From the IMG/VR virus record IMGVR_UViG_3300023368_000001, positions 1-48,190 of that record: a DNA stretch of 48,190 bases, one strand, 5' to 3'. The position numbers were made by a program, and so were the translations under genes. Each line of letters starts with the position of its first letter. The stretch's first letter is position 1. A model generated the notes under the pieces. It worked only from the letters and a program-made list of their open reading frames with translations. It was not told where the DNA came from and did not search any database. The DNA comes from a virus. Below, in pieces: positions 24,523 through 33,534 of the stretch.

Positions 24523-26625
24523 TTAATTCCACTCCTTACTGTTCTTTAACTCCTCAAGGATTATTTTGAATTGGTCAATGGTTACACCCGCATGGTTTCC
24601 AGCGGATCCACTATAATAAGAATCCCCATTATTGCCTGGAAGTGCAGCCCAGATCTTAGACAAAGAAGTAACGGCCTTATCAAGACCCTCACCCGTCTCT
24701 AGGTAGTTCATTAAAGCTTTGTTATTCCCGAGAGTGTAATTGAATAGTCTTATTTGATTTATTTCGTTAAACGGTGCCGTGTCTGGGATGCCAAGTGCTT
24801 TTTGCGCAGACTTCAAGGTGTTGTTTATGTACTGGAATGCACCAGCAGCAAAAATGCTACCACGAGTTTGGTCTCCCTTCACTGAACCAAACGTGCTTGA
24901 GCGGTCTATACTTGCCGAAACGTATATACCGTCTTTTCTTCTATTCGCGGCATAAAAATTTTCACTAGATTCAATCTGTGAAATAAGATCCCCAAGTACA
25001 TTGAACCTTCCAATCTCATTATTGGCTTCCCTCATCTTCGAGTTAGGAGAAAAGTTACTTTTATAACCTGCATCAAAAGCTGGTCCGCTTGCGGGCGTCT
25101 CAGATAGAGTAGTAGGAGTTGCAGAACCACTACTACCGGTACTATCATCAGCAACTTTATTTCTCCCTGCGATCCGGAATAGAGCAGCCATTCGGTGGCT
25201 CGCTGTACGTCGAGTTATTGATTGTCGAGTAAGGCCAAACGCCGAATTAGGCGCATGGCTTAAACTGCTAGGCTCATCCTCTGCCCCCATAAGCATTCCC
25301 ATTGTAATAGGAACGTCGCCAAGTTTAACATCGCCATTCACTACCTTAAGTTGCTTGTGATGGGCCTCAATGAATGAGCCAAAGCTTTTCAAATCTCGCT
25401 TTACTTCATTAAAACTAACAGAAGTCAATTCAGCTGCCGGAGTGACATTTTCAGTGCCAGGAGAACCACTGTTTTCTGTATTCATAATCTTATCAGTTGC
25501 GTCAGAGAAAGAACTACCAACTTTTATACTACTCGTACTCGTACTGCGGTCTACGGACGATTGAACAGCTGGTCCACCAGCCGAACTAGTATAGTCTCCA
25601 AATGCAGAGTCTCTAATCTCACGAAGTGCTGCCATTCTTTTTGCTGCATCTTTGACGACCTTGGCAGTGGCATCAGCAAACGTAGATGATCTTATTCTAT
25701 CGGAACTAGCAGAAAACAAGTCTCTGCCAAGCGAACTAGCGTTAATTGAACTAATCAAAAGTTCAAACGCTCCCTTACCACCGCTACTAAAGTCGGGGCT
25801 AACATTAAATGAACCATTCTTGTTAGACCCTACAGTAGCCTTAACCATATCAATAAATCTTCCAGTATCTCCTTTGGTAATGGTCCCGTTAATGTACTTC
25901 ATAGAAAGTTTTTTTAGCTCTGGGCCGGTCCTACTGTCGGAACTTCCGGCATAAACCCTTGCCAATGTCGCAATAATCGCATTGCTTATGTTGAGTGTAT
26001 TATTTGCCCGATTATTCCGACCGCCACCACTGCTATTCTTTTGGACTTCCGTTATAAAGTTGCTCGCAAAATCGTCTCCAAAACCAGCAACTCCCGGACC
26101 ATCCTTCTTGTAAAGACTCGTATATAAATCACTAAGGGACTTGTCTCTGAGTACGAACTCGCCAGTACCTTTGCCATCCGCAACGCCTTCACCAACAATT
26201 GAAGTTCTAATCAAGTTGTCTATAGAAGCAATGCTGTTGTTGAACTCAGAAAACTTCTCAACTGCAAGATTGTGCCTTTTTCTCTCATCTGCAAAATTGG
26301 TATTTGCGGAGTTGCTTATATTTTGCAGCTGTTGCAGCTTTTTGAATTTTAAATCAGCTTCACGCGACTTGTTGCTATTATTCATGGCCTCGATTCTCGA
26401 TGCCTCTTGCTCTATGGTTTTATCAAACTGTATTCCGCTACGATCAAACTCTTTTTTGCGCTGATCCATCTGCTGGCGCAACATGTCCCGCCTAATGTTA
26501 TTATCATTTACGTCACTCTTCATCTTCAATAGCTGAAGGTTCATTTCTCTTGATTTGATAGCATTGTTCTTTTTGTTCTGAAGGACAGAAACAAGAAACT
26601 CAAGTCCACCTTGCCTTGTAGCCAT
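24523..26625 (-). CDS. Internal virion protein with C-terminal lambda-R/GH104-like transglycosylase
   Basis: The 700-aa protein has a helical, partly coiled-coil N-terminus (about 1-130) and a Ser/Gly-rich middle. Residues about 540-690 resemble lambda endolysin R (lytic transglycosylase): ISQIESSENF with probable catalytic Glu552, GAFQYINNTL, and LSKIWAALPG, the last closely like the SNIWASLPG segment of R. It would open the peptidoglycan locally during DNA injection, so the lysin is virion-borne. The start is ATG 26625 with GAGG upstream; an in-frame start 9 nt earlier lacks the site. It is followed at 1-nt distance by the giant gene, supporting a shared ejection complex. Confidence 0.8.
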   Translation of the reverse strand: MATRQGGLEFLVSVLQNKKNNAIKSREMNLQLLKMKSDVNDNNIRRDMLRQQMDQRKKEFDRSGIQFDKTIEQEASRIEAMNNSNKSREADLKFKKLQQLQNISNSANTNFADERKRHNLAVEKFSEFNNSIASIDNLIRTSIVGEGVADGKGTGEFVLRDKSLSDLYTSLYKKDGPGVAGFGDDFASNFITEVQKNSSGGGRNNRANNTLNISNAIIATLARVYAGSSDSRTGPELKKLSMKYINGTITKGDTGRFIDMVKATVGSNKNGSFNVSPDFSSGGKGAFELLISSINASSLGRDLFSASSDRIRSSTFADATAKVVKDAAKRMAALREIRDSAFGDYTSSAGGPAVQSSVDRSTSTSSIKVGSSFSDATDKIMNTENSGSPGTENVTPAAELTSVSFNEVKRDLKSFGSFIEAHHKQLKVVNGDVKLGDVPITMGMLMGAEDEPSSLSHAPNSAFGLTRQSITRRTASHRMAALFRIAGRNKVADDSTGSSGSATPTTLSETPASGPAFDAGYKSNFSPNSKMREANNEIGRFNVLGDLISQIESSENFYAANRRKDGIYVSASIDRSSTFGSVKGDQTRGSIFAAGAFQYINNTLKSAQKALGIPDTAPFNEINQIRLFNYTLGNNKALMNYLETGEGLDKAVTSLSKIWAALPGNNGDSYYSGSAGNHAGVTIDQFKIILEELKNSKEWN

Positions 26626-26667
26626 TACGAACACTCCTCATTATTTTTTGTTTTTCCCATTGGAAAG

Positions 26668-27135
26668 TCAGCCTATGCCAGATGCGAGCGACACGCCACT
26701 AGAAAGTAATGCACCGATACTCCCGATTTTGTCCCAAATATCAGGCTTTTGCAGGTCTAATTGCTGTTGCTGAATGTTGAAGTTGTCCTCATGCTGAAGT
26801 ATCTGCAACCACGTCCGCTCGGCGTTAAGCTTGTATTCCTGATCCTGCTGATTGACTTTATTTACAGCATCCATTGACTGACTTGCGATATTCCCAATGA
26901 CTGAGTTTCTGGATTTAATGCCAAGTCCAGAGAACTGCATTCCTGAATTATTAATGGACATTCCACCTTGGCTCATGGCTGACATTCCGGATTGTGAGAT
27001 CCTTTTGAATGCATTAGACAAAAGACTTTGACGATATTCTGCACCCAGTCCCTCTGTAATTCGATCCTTGAACCCAAATGTTGTTGCATACTTTCCGGCC
27101 ATAGTAAGCATTTTTCCAGTCTTGGGATTCGGCAT
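26668..27135 (-). CDS. Putative internal virion/ejection protein, 155 aa
   Basis: The protein has a Gly/Ser/Met-rich middle (about 48-75) and a Gln-rich helix (about 95-130) followed by a short hydrophobic tail GALLSSGVSLASGIG, similar in style to small internal virion proteins. Position between another internal-protein candidate and the transglycosylase supports that role. The ATG has AAGGAGGATTAGTT upstream. Function inferred from context only. Confidence 0.65.
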   Translation of the reverse strand: MPNPKTGKMLTMAGKYATTFGFKDRITEGLGAEYRQSLLSNAFKRISQSGMSAMSQGGMSINNSGMQFSGLGIKSRNSVIGNIASQSMDAVNKVNQQDQEYKLNAERTWLQILQHEDNFNIQQQQLDLQKPDIWDKIGSIGALLSSGVSLASGIG

Positions 27136-27149
27136 AACTAATCCTCCTT

Positions 27150-27872
27150 CTAGTGTGAGAACAACCTACCACGCCTCAAAAGATACACGAGGTGCCTGCG
27201 ATTAGGAAAGTTCGGGAAAAAGGACTCAAACGCATCGTACCCGCCAAGAGCTGTAGTGAACTCCCCATTTGAATCATCATTCGTCTTTGCCAAATCAGAA
27301 GCAGCCTCGGCGCTACGATTGGCATACTCGGCAGCAGCCTTGTCACCCTTTTCCAATGCAGATTTAACTTCATCCTGAAGCTGGTTCAAAACCCTTGATT
27401 GCTTATTCGCTCCAAACATTGGAATGTTTTCAAGAAAACTCTGAACATGCTTCAGCGTTTCACTACCTGTCATCTTGGCAAGATCACCAGCAATGCCGGC
27501 AGCCGCTTCCCCAACAGCGGAAACACCAACAAGGCCACGGCTCAATGCATCAAGAGTTGTACCACGACTCAGCTCAAGTTTCTGATTAGAGAGACTGGAC
27601 TTGTCTTGAGCTTGGCCAAGTTGTACAAGAGTGTCCGAACGAGAAGCCCCAAGCTGGATCTCGCTGATTCGTTGCTGCATTTGAGCAAGATTCGATGCAG
27701 CATCAAGCTGATATGATACGCCATCGGCACGAGATTGAACCTCACTGGCTCCTTGGCTCCCAGTTGGTGCAGCATTGCCGTAATAACGAAGCTGGCTCCT
27801 GACGCCAGACAGAGAGTTTGGAGCCTGAATTGGACTTGTCTTCAAATGATCTGCAAGGTTTTCAAATGACAT
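27150..27872 (-). CDS. Putative internal virion protein, 240 aa
   Basis: A helical, Ala/Ser/Gln-rich protein with a small-residue hydrophobic stretch at about 110-130 (VGVSAVGEAAAGIAG). It has a strong GGGAGGCAAAG ribosome binding site before ATG 27872. Composition and position, in a run of four genes ending with the giant, suggest an ejected core protein. No family is recognised. Confidence 0.65.
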   Translation of the reverse strand: MSFENLADHLKTSPIQAPNSLSGVRSQLRYYGNAAPTGSQGASEVQSRADGVSYQLDAASNLAQMQQRISEIQLGASRSDTLVQLGQAQDKSSLSNQKLELSRGTTLDALSRGLVGVSAVGEAAAGIAGDLAKMTGSETLKHVQSFLENIPMFGANKQSRVLNQLQDEVKSALEKGDKAAAEYANRSAEAASDLAKTNDDSNGEFTTALGGYDAFESFFPNFPNRRHLVYLLRRGRLFSH

Positions 27873-27882
27873 CTTTGCCTCC

Positions 27883-28062
27883 CTAGAACGTCCCGCTTGT
27901 GGAACTCAATGCTTTTCTTAAGCGATCAATCTCAGAAGACTGACGCTTGACCAACTTCTTTATCGAAAGAAGATCTGTTTTAAGTCTTTCGACTTCACCA
28001 CGAACTACTTCAGCTTCTTCATCTTGAAACTGATTCCCAGACTGTTCAGATAACCTCTCCAA
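27883..28062 (-). CDS. Small coiled-coil protein overlapping the stabilization-like gene, TTG start
   Basis: A TTG at 28062 is preceded by a perfect AAAGGAGG at 7-nt spacing, and the frame is open for 59 codons to TAG at 27883-27885. The product is strongly amphipathic (VRGEVERLKTDLLSIKKLV, EIDRLRKAL), a typical coiled coil. It overlaps the 3' end of the upstream large gene by 58 nt and ends 10 nt before the next start codon, filling an otherwise unexplained gap. Probably a small structural or chaperone protein. Confidence 0.75.
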   Translation of the reverse strand: MERLSEQSGNQFQDEEAEVVRGEVERLKTDLLSIKKLVKRQSSEIDRLRKALSSTSGTF

Positions 28063-30875
28063 AACGTTGCCTCCTTTACCTGAATCTTGAATCCAACACG
28101 GTATCCACGTACAGACGCACTTATCCGAATCATTCGCCCGTCAACATATTCACCAGAAGTTGAAACAGCTTGGCCATCGTCACCAATAGCATCAACACTT
28201 ACAGAAGATGCAGGCAATACCGAATATGGATTATCTCTAACCATGTCAAGATAAACACGCCTGACCTTCTTTATCACTTCAGGAACGTTCATGTCCTTCA
28301 TCCCGGTATCAATCGTCCAATTGAATCTTTCTACCGCTGTTTTAGAAAATCGTCCAATAACAATAATTGGAAGATTCTTTGACGAAGAATGAGAGCTGAA
28401 GTACGGTATGTTCGCAACAGTAAACAATGACATTATGTTCTGGCCAGTTAGCGAGCCGCCGAACATATGCGTGTGCCAAGCACCACCAACAAGATCGTAA
28501 ACGTACACGGGATGCCCATGAGAAAGCAGCCACAATTGACGAAGGTCTTCTCTATAGAGAAGCCTATATGCTGAACCAACGATACTTCTGTATATGTTCT
28601 TTATCTCAACTTCAATCGGAGTAGGCTGCTTGCCAGCAAACATCCACAAATGACTTTGGTCACACCAGAACACCCCAAATGGAGTCATAGCTATCAAGTT
28701 CTTGTTAATGCAGCCAACATCGTAATAAGCAGCTACTTCTCTCCACGAAAGATCTGCTCCACCAGAAATGTCAAAAACATAGGTGGATGAAGAATGATGA
28801 GCGATGATGTAACTCTTCATTGAACTTATAGCTACACCGTGTCCATCATCACGAACGCCATAGCTAATAAAGTTGTCTGAACGGAACGATGAGAACTTCC
28901 CAAATTCCGTATACATCAATTTAGACGGCTTGTTTACTCCGTCTTCAACAAGGTTAAGGCCAAACAGCCGACCTCCAGCAGTCCCAATATGTCGGGGCCT
29001 AACTTCGGGCAACGTGCTTACATCGATGCTGCCAAGTTCCGTCTCTAACGAAGGAACTCCCTGACCAGTTTGTCCACGATCACGGCCCATGGCAAAAGTC
29101 GTTGAAAGACCGGGATCGTTCATCCCTAGATTTGTACCCGTGCTTAATTGGGCAGATGGACTTGCATTGAGTAATTCATGATTAGTCGATTCACTTATTT
29201 TGAAGTATCCACGATAACAAATAAGATCTGAGCCAACCATGTTATGATCGTTAAGCATCCGTTCCGTGCCCGGACCAACGTACCTTCTCCCAAAAGACAA
29301 ACTGGAATCGTCAATAAAGAACGGAGTCGGAGTGGAGCATCCGACAATCATTGAGTCATAATGTTCAAAATTCAAGTCAAGGGGATCGCCAATATCGATA
29401 AGTGTTTTATTGTACTTGTCGAAAATCCTTGTACACGCAGGTATGTCAACCCGGATCCCGAGACTGCCAGTACGGTTATGGTACAACAACCCAACTAAAG
29501 AAACAGTAACGTCTCCTTCATTGTAAAGATGAGTGGGCATATAGGCAATAGACGTAAGATTAGCACGAAGCTTGAACCACCCAGAAGTTTCCTTGATTGT
29601 ATCAAGCTCTAACCCGTTCTTGAATAGGTGCCCGTATCCAATCCTTGACATCGGCCGCGAATAGTTCTGGGTAATTACTGGACCAAGCGGGAAGGGGTAG
29701 TTCACGTCATTATATCTAAATCCAAGAACATTCTCATTTTCAATATAAAAATAGTCCTCATTAGGTGGCAAGTTTCCATAATGTGGGGGCAGTGAAAGCT
29801 CTACGCTTTCATCTGGATTGATTAAATCCCGAAAGCCATCAGCACTCAATGGAGTGATATGCAAATCACGATAATTGTTCTTGTCGTAAATCGGTGCAGT
29901 CATAATCAATTCATGGTCAACCATTGGCGAAATTCCACCTGATATAACCTTTCGATATAGTCTTATCTGAGAGATACCTTCACGCAGATCTGGACTAACG
30001 GCAAAGGATACACCAAGATCAAACGAGTCTGTAGGAGCAGGTGCATCAATGGAAACTACTGCGGGCCCACTTGGCGCAGAGATCCCACCATCTGAATAGA
30101 CAAAGACAACGAGATATTCAACTATTGCATTCCCATGAAATCCATACGCTCGACTATCCAACGTGTCTTTTCTTTGAAACTCAACAAGCAATGCAACCTT
30201 GCTTTTCGGCGAATTCAAAAGCCAAGATTCTATTTCAGTAGCAACTTCACCACGTCCCGCCCTGTTGTATCCATATTCAGCAGTATGGAATGTCCTTACC
30301 TCTGGACTTTCGTCAAGTGAGTTTACAATCCACTTACTAACTGATGGCTTCTGCCCATAAAGATCGTCTGCGGGTAGTATGTATTTCGGTGAATTAAACA
30401 TTCCGTCAACAGAATACCACGAAATTGAAATAATTTGATTAACGTTGCCAAGCGGGTCTATACTTGACAGATATACAGTTGACCCGAGGAACGTAACCTC
30501 AAGAGAGAGGACATCAACTACATTTGGCAGGACTAATTTATAAGAGTTAGGCCCTCCATCGACATAAGACTCCCCCCATGGATATATATATGCCGTTGAC
30601 TTTAATTCAAGGTTGTCTGTACCAATGAAAAGATTCCAACCATTGTCATAATTTGAAGTAGGGTCCCCGTTAATGTGAACGTACTTCATTGACCCATCAG
30701 TTGGGATCGCATCTGAATTCAAGATCACTCCGTCACGGCACCGAATGCGCCCGCCTTCATCCATTTCAACATTCAACAATTCAAGAAAAAAACCCTCCCG
30801 GATATCACCTTCAGTTATCCCCTTGCCCCACTTTATCTGGTCAAGTTTCCTTGGAGTTGTCCCTGTACTAGCCAT
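28005..30875 (-). CDS. Large tail/connector structural protein, beta-propeller-like
   Basis: The 956-aa protein is beta-rich throughout. Repeated aromatic and Gly turns in about 640-860 (GRLFGLNLV, KSYIIAHHSSSTYVFDI, FGVFWCDQSHLWMF, LWLLSHGHPVYVYD) look like propeller blades, as seen in stabilization or tail-tube-like proteins of short-tailed phages. The N-terminal segment contains GRIRCRDGV, typical of the start of such proteins. I chose ATG 30875, which overlaps the previous stop by 8 nt; the ribosome binding site is weak. Probably part of the short tail or connector. The exact counterpart is unknown. Confidence 0.65.
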   Translation of the reverse strand: MASTGTTPRKLDQIKWGKGITEGDIREGFFLELLNVEMDEGGRIRCRDGVILNSDAIPTDGSMKYVHINGDPTSNYDNGWNLFIGTDNLELKSTAYIYPWGESYVDGGPNSYKLVLPNVVDVLSLEVTFLGSTVYLSSIDPLGNVNQIISISWYSVDGMFNSPKYILPADDLYGQKPSVSKWIVNSLDESPEVRTFHTAEYGYNRAGRGEVATEIESWLLNSPKSKVALLVEFQRKDTLDSRAYGFHGNAIVEYLVVFVYSDGGISAPSGPAVVSIDAPAPTDSFDLGVSFAVSPDLREGISQIRLYRKVISGGISPMVDHELIMTAPIYDKNNYRDLHITPLSADGFRDLINPDESVELSLPPHYGNLPPNEDYFYIENENVLGFRYNDVNYPFPLGPVITQNYSRPMSRIGYGHLFKNGLELDTIKETSGWFKLRANLTSIAYMPTHLYNEGDVTVSLVGLLYHNRTGSLGIRVDIPACTRIFDKYNKTLIDIGDPLDLNFEHYDSMIVGCSTPTPFFIDDSSLSFGRRYVGPGTERMLNDHNMVGSDLICYRGYFKISESTNHELLNASPSAQLSTGTNLGMNDPGLSTTFAMGRDRGQTGQGVPSLETELGSIDVSTLPEVRPRHIGTAGGRLFGLNLVEDGVNKPSKLMYTEFGKFSSFRSDNFISYGVRDDGHGVAISSMKSYIIAHHSSSTYVFDISGGADLSWREVAAYYDVGCINKNLIAMTPFGVFWCDQSHLWMFAGKQPTPIEVEIKNIYRSIVGSAYRLLYREDLRQLWLLSHGHPVYVYDLVGGAWHTHMFGGSLTGQNIMSLFTVANIPYFSSHSSSKNLPIIVIGRFSKTAVERFNWTIDTGMKDMNVPEVIKKVRRVYLDMVRDNPYSVLPASSVSVDAIGDDGQAVSTSGEYVDGRMIRISASVRGYRVGFKIQVKEATFWRGYLNSLGISFKMKKLK

Positions 30876-31221
30876 CAGCATCAACTCTAATGATATTCGT
30901 TGACGATGTGAAGTTGTCGTCAACACAAGTTGCCTTCATGCTATGCTCAAGGATCCTCGATCTTGTATCCATTAACCTTGACTTCTCCACAGAGGCAACA
31001 TCAGCCTTGTCTTCAAGGAGCCTTGTTATCACACGGTAACGAACAAGCTTCATCTGGGCATTGGACAATCCTTGAATCTCGATAGACGGGTCAGACGGGA
31101 CCGCTACCAAGCTCTTGAATAAATCCAGGTCAGTATAGGGGGGCGGCCTCAACGCTCCTGTAAGCTCAAGGCTGGCCCCACTGGGAGCTCGTGGATGTAC
31201 AATCAACTTCCCATTAAACAT
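30868..31221 (-). CDS. Hypothetical structural-region protein, about 117 aa
   Basis: A small mixed alpha/beta protein, MFNGKLIVHPRAP...NIIRVDADG. The start is uncertain: ATG 31221 lies after the previous stop with a weak AGGTAC site, and in-frame GTG or TTG codons upstream (to 31305) would overlap the coiled-coil gene. It is overlapped at its end by the large tail protein. No family is recognised. Confidence 0.6.
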   Translation of the reverse strand: MFNGKLIVHPRAPSGASLELTGALRPPPYTDLDLFKSLVAVPSDPSIEIQGLSNAQMKLVRYRVITRLLEDKADVASVEKSRLMDTRSRILEHSMKATCVDDNFTSSTNIIRVDADG

Positions 31222-31234
31222 CGACCAAAAGTAC

Positions 31235-31447
31235 CTAGATCTTATCAAGGTCTTCACCTTCTTCTTCAGCAGACTTAATCTCCTCAAGCGCCTTGTTGAA
31301 TCCAACTACTTCAAGTTTCGCCTCAATAAACAGGGTTCGTACTTTGGCAAGCTCGGATTCAGCATCAGCAACACTACGCTCAGCGACAAGGTAATTTTCG
31401 TATGCCAAGTCACGCTTCTTCTCTAACGATTCAAGAATCATCTTCAT
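31235..31447 (-). CDS. Small coiled-coil protein
   Basis: The 70-aa protein is nearly all one charged amphipathic helix (LEKKRDLAYENYLVAERSV...ESELAKVRTLFIEA) with an acidic tail, so likely a coiled coil. ATG 31447 has GGGAGC upstream. It sits between the fibre-like and tail-like genes. It could be a fibre chaperone or trimerisation aid, but there is no direct evidence. Confidence 0.7.
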   Translation of the reverse strand: MKMILESLEKKRDLAYENYLVAERSVADAESELAKVRTLFIEAKLEVVGFNKALEEIKSAEEEGEDLDKI

Positions 31448-31465
31448 TTCAAGCTCCCTTGTTAA

Positions 31466-33145
31466 TTAAGCAAACACAGACGTTTTGTACCCAGGTCCAG
31501 TCAAATCCTTTACGGCTAAAACCTTCTCTATCGTTGTCCCTACACCAAGAGGCCACTGAAGATCAACAAAAAACATTGAGCCTGGAGTGGCAATATCAAG
31601 ACCCCTAATTGCCGCATCAGCGAGAAGCGACGTAGTGAAGTCAGGATATCCAGCAGCCTTGTCAAAATACGGAATCTTAAATGAACCGTAAGAGCCACTC
31701 GTGCTGTTCATGTTTGCGGGAACCGTTCTTGTAACAACCTCTCCAGTAGGAAGAGCCTGCAACAGTACACGACTGCCTGTATCGAAATCCGGTCCCCACG
31801 AAATGCCACCATTACCGCTCAAGTGGTCCTTGAACTCAAGAATAACTTCCGATGTGTTTGCAACGGACGGATCTGTTCCTCCAAGTACCCGTATTGAACC
31901 AGACTCCGAGTACATGTAATTTGACGAATTAACTGAATCGTTAATAAGGCCAATCTTACTGCCAGCATTTTGTCCGATATTCAATAAATTAACACCAGCC
32001 ATTGTGCTCATCACTATGGCGCTACCAGTGCCTAGCATGATCATAGACGAAGACACGGAAAAAAGTGGGCCAGAAAAGACCGCCGTACCCCCTGACATCA
32101 AGCTGCCATTTATAGTTGCCTGCCCATTCACGCTAATAGAACCAGTATTGAAGCTTCCGGTAAGTGTCAGTGAACCAGCAGTTAAATTAGAATGAGGAAC
32201 CCCACCATTATTTTCTTCAACCTTGAAGATACTGACACCATTAACCAAGAAGTCGAAATACCCAGAAGAAGAGAACAATGCGCCCGATCCAATCTTTATT
32301 CGAACGTCACGCGTCGAAGGAAGTCCGGGGTTGTTGTTAATGTCACCAATTGATATTGACGAAGCTGTAAATGCATCGGTAATTAATGATTCTGAAATTA
32401 TGGAAGTTTCACCAAGTGCAGACGTACCACTAGCAAGACTCTTCCCAATAAAGATAGACGGAACCGAACTTGGATTAGAAACATTGCCAATAGCCAATGC
32501 ACCCCTGAACCCAAAACCAAAAGACTTGGCATCACTTGACCCAAATACAATTGAACCCTTTGGGTCAACCCCAGACCCAGCATTAAACAAATCAATTGCT
32601 GCATCCGTATCAAGTGAACGAATATTGACATCTCCAGCATCGGCGTAAATGCTTCTCTTGTATGTTTTGGCTAGTAATGTGTCGAAGTAATTATCTTCGA
32701 ACTTTACACCACTTGCCGGAAGCTCATCAAGTCTAAGTTCTGAACCCTTCAAGTAGCCTTGGCCAGTTGTAATAGCGGTTGTGTGAATAATACCTACACC
32801 TGTATTTATATCACCAACAGTAGTCAACGCTTGAACGGTTGTCGTCGGACCGCTTACAGCAAGATTCCCACTAATACCAAGATCCCCAGCACCACTGAGG
32901 GACACATTACCGGAAATGTTCAAAGCTACATTAATTTCACGACCCATGAGGACGTCGTAAATAGCCGCAATCGCCTCAAGCGGGCCATCAGGCTGCTGCC
33001 AGTATTCACGATTACTTGCTGTTACGTTATTGACAATTCCATTAGTCAATCCAGGTGCGCTTGCAAGTCTATTCGCTCTGCCAGTCAGGTTGTTCGATGG
33101 TGCGACCAAAGCAGTGAACTTGTTGTTGATTGCATTAAACGACAT
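31466..33145 (-). CDS. Tail fibre/spike-like structural protein
   Basis: The 559-aa protein consists of short Gly/Ser-rich beta repeats (NVSLSGAGDLGISGNLAVSG, TAGSLTLTGSFNTGSISVNG), as in beta-helical or fibrous phage tail proteins. The C-terminal 90 residues have different composition and may be a receptor-binding or trimerisation part. No lyase or hydrolase catalytic motif is visible. It overlaps the small preceding gene by 11 nt. Role in host binding inferred from repeat type and location. Confidence 0.65.
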   Translation of the reverse strand: MSFNAINNKFTALVAPSNNLTGRANRLASAPGLTNGIVNNVTASNREYWQQPDGPLEAIAAIYDVLMGREINVALNISGNVSLSGAGDLGISGNLAVSGPTTTVQALTTVGDINTGVGIIHTTAITTGQGYLKGSELRLDELPASGVKFEDNYFDTLLAKTYKRSIYADAGDVNIRSLDTDAAIDLFNAGSGVDPKGSIVFGSSDAKSFGFGFRGALAIGNVSNPSSVPSIFIGKSLASGTSALGETSIISESLITDAFTASSISIGDINNNPGLPSTRDVRIKIGSGALFSSSGYFDFLVNGVSIFKVEENNGGVPHSNLTAGSLTLTGSFNTGSISVNGQATINGSLMSGGTAVFSGPLFSVSSSMIMLGTGSAIVMSTMAGVNLLNIGQNAGSKIGLINDSVNSSNYMYSESGSIRVLGGTDPSVANTSEVILEFKDHLSGNGGISWGPDFDTGSRVLLQALPTGEVVTRTVPANMNSTSGSYGSFKIPYFDKAAGYPDFTTSLLADAAIRGLDIATPGSMFFVDLQWPLGVGTTIEKVLAVKDLTGPGYKTSVFA

Positions 33146-33428
33146 TTCCTATACTCCCTCTCAGTTCTTTCCACCTACGTTTTTCGGCCCCAACACCATC
33201 AACCATTACCTCGTCAATTCGTATCGTCGGACCATTAGAAAAATCAATTAAATGGTAAGACTGCGAAGCAGTAGTGATCCATGTAATCGTATGTTGTTCT
33301 GGAAATTCACGACTTACGTAATCGACCTCCTCGTTTATGTACTGGAGAACTGTTCCGACAAGATGCTCATCACCAGAAGGATCTCCAGCAGTTCGCTGAA
33401 GCTGATTTACAAAGTCCATTAACTTCAT
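33135..33428 (-). CDS. Hypothetical head-completion-region protein, 97 aa
   Basis: A small protein with a helical start (MKLMDFVNQLQRT...TVLQYINEEVDYVS) and beta-rich end, resembling in style the small adaptor proteins that bind below the portal. ATG 33428 has TTGGAG upstream and lies 1 nt after the stop of the 34-codon frame upstream. Function inferred from position. Confidence 0.65.
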   Translation of the reverse strand: MKLMDFVNQLQRTAGDPSGDEHLVGTVLQYINEEVDYVSREFPEQHTITWITTASQSYHLIDFSNGPTIRIDEVMVDGVGAEKRRWKELRGSIGNVV

Positions 33429-33429
33429 C

Positions 33430-33534
33430 TTAATCTCCAAAATTGCTAGAACCAAAAGTAGAGTTGCCAAAGAGCGAACTCGCGATTGAGTAGATATTCG
33501 AAAATACCCACCTACTCCACTTCAAGATACTCAT
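33430..33534 (-). CDS. Very small ORF (34 aa) between adaptor genes
   Basis: ATG 33532-33534 overlaps the upstream TGA as ATGA, has GGGGAAGAGG upstream, and the frame ends with TAA 1 nt before the next gene's ATG. The product is MSILKWSRWVFSNIY followed by a Ser/Phe/Gly-rich tail. It fills a gap that is otherwise unexplained in a tightly packed operon. It is too short for family recognition. Confidence 0.5.
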   Translation of the reverse strand: MSILKWSRWVFSNIYSIASSLFGNSTFGSSNFGD

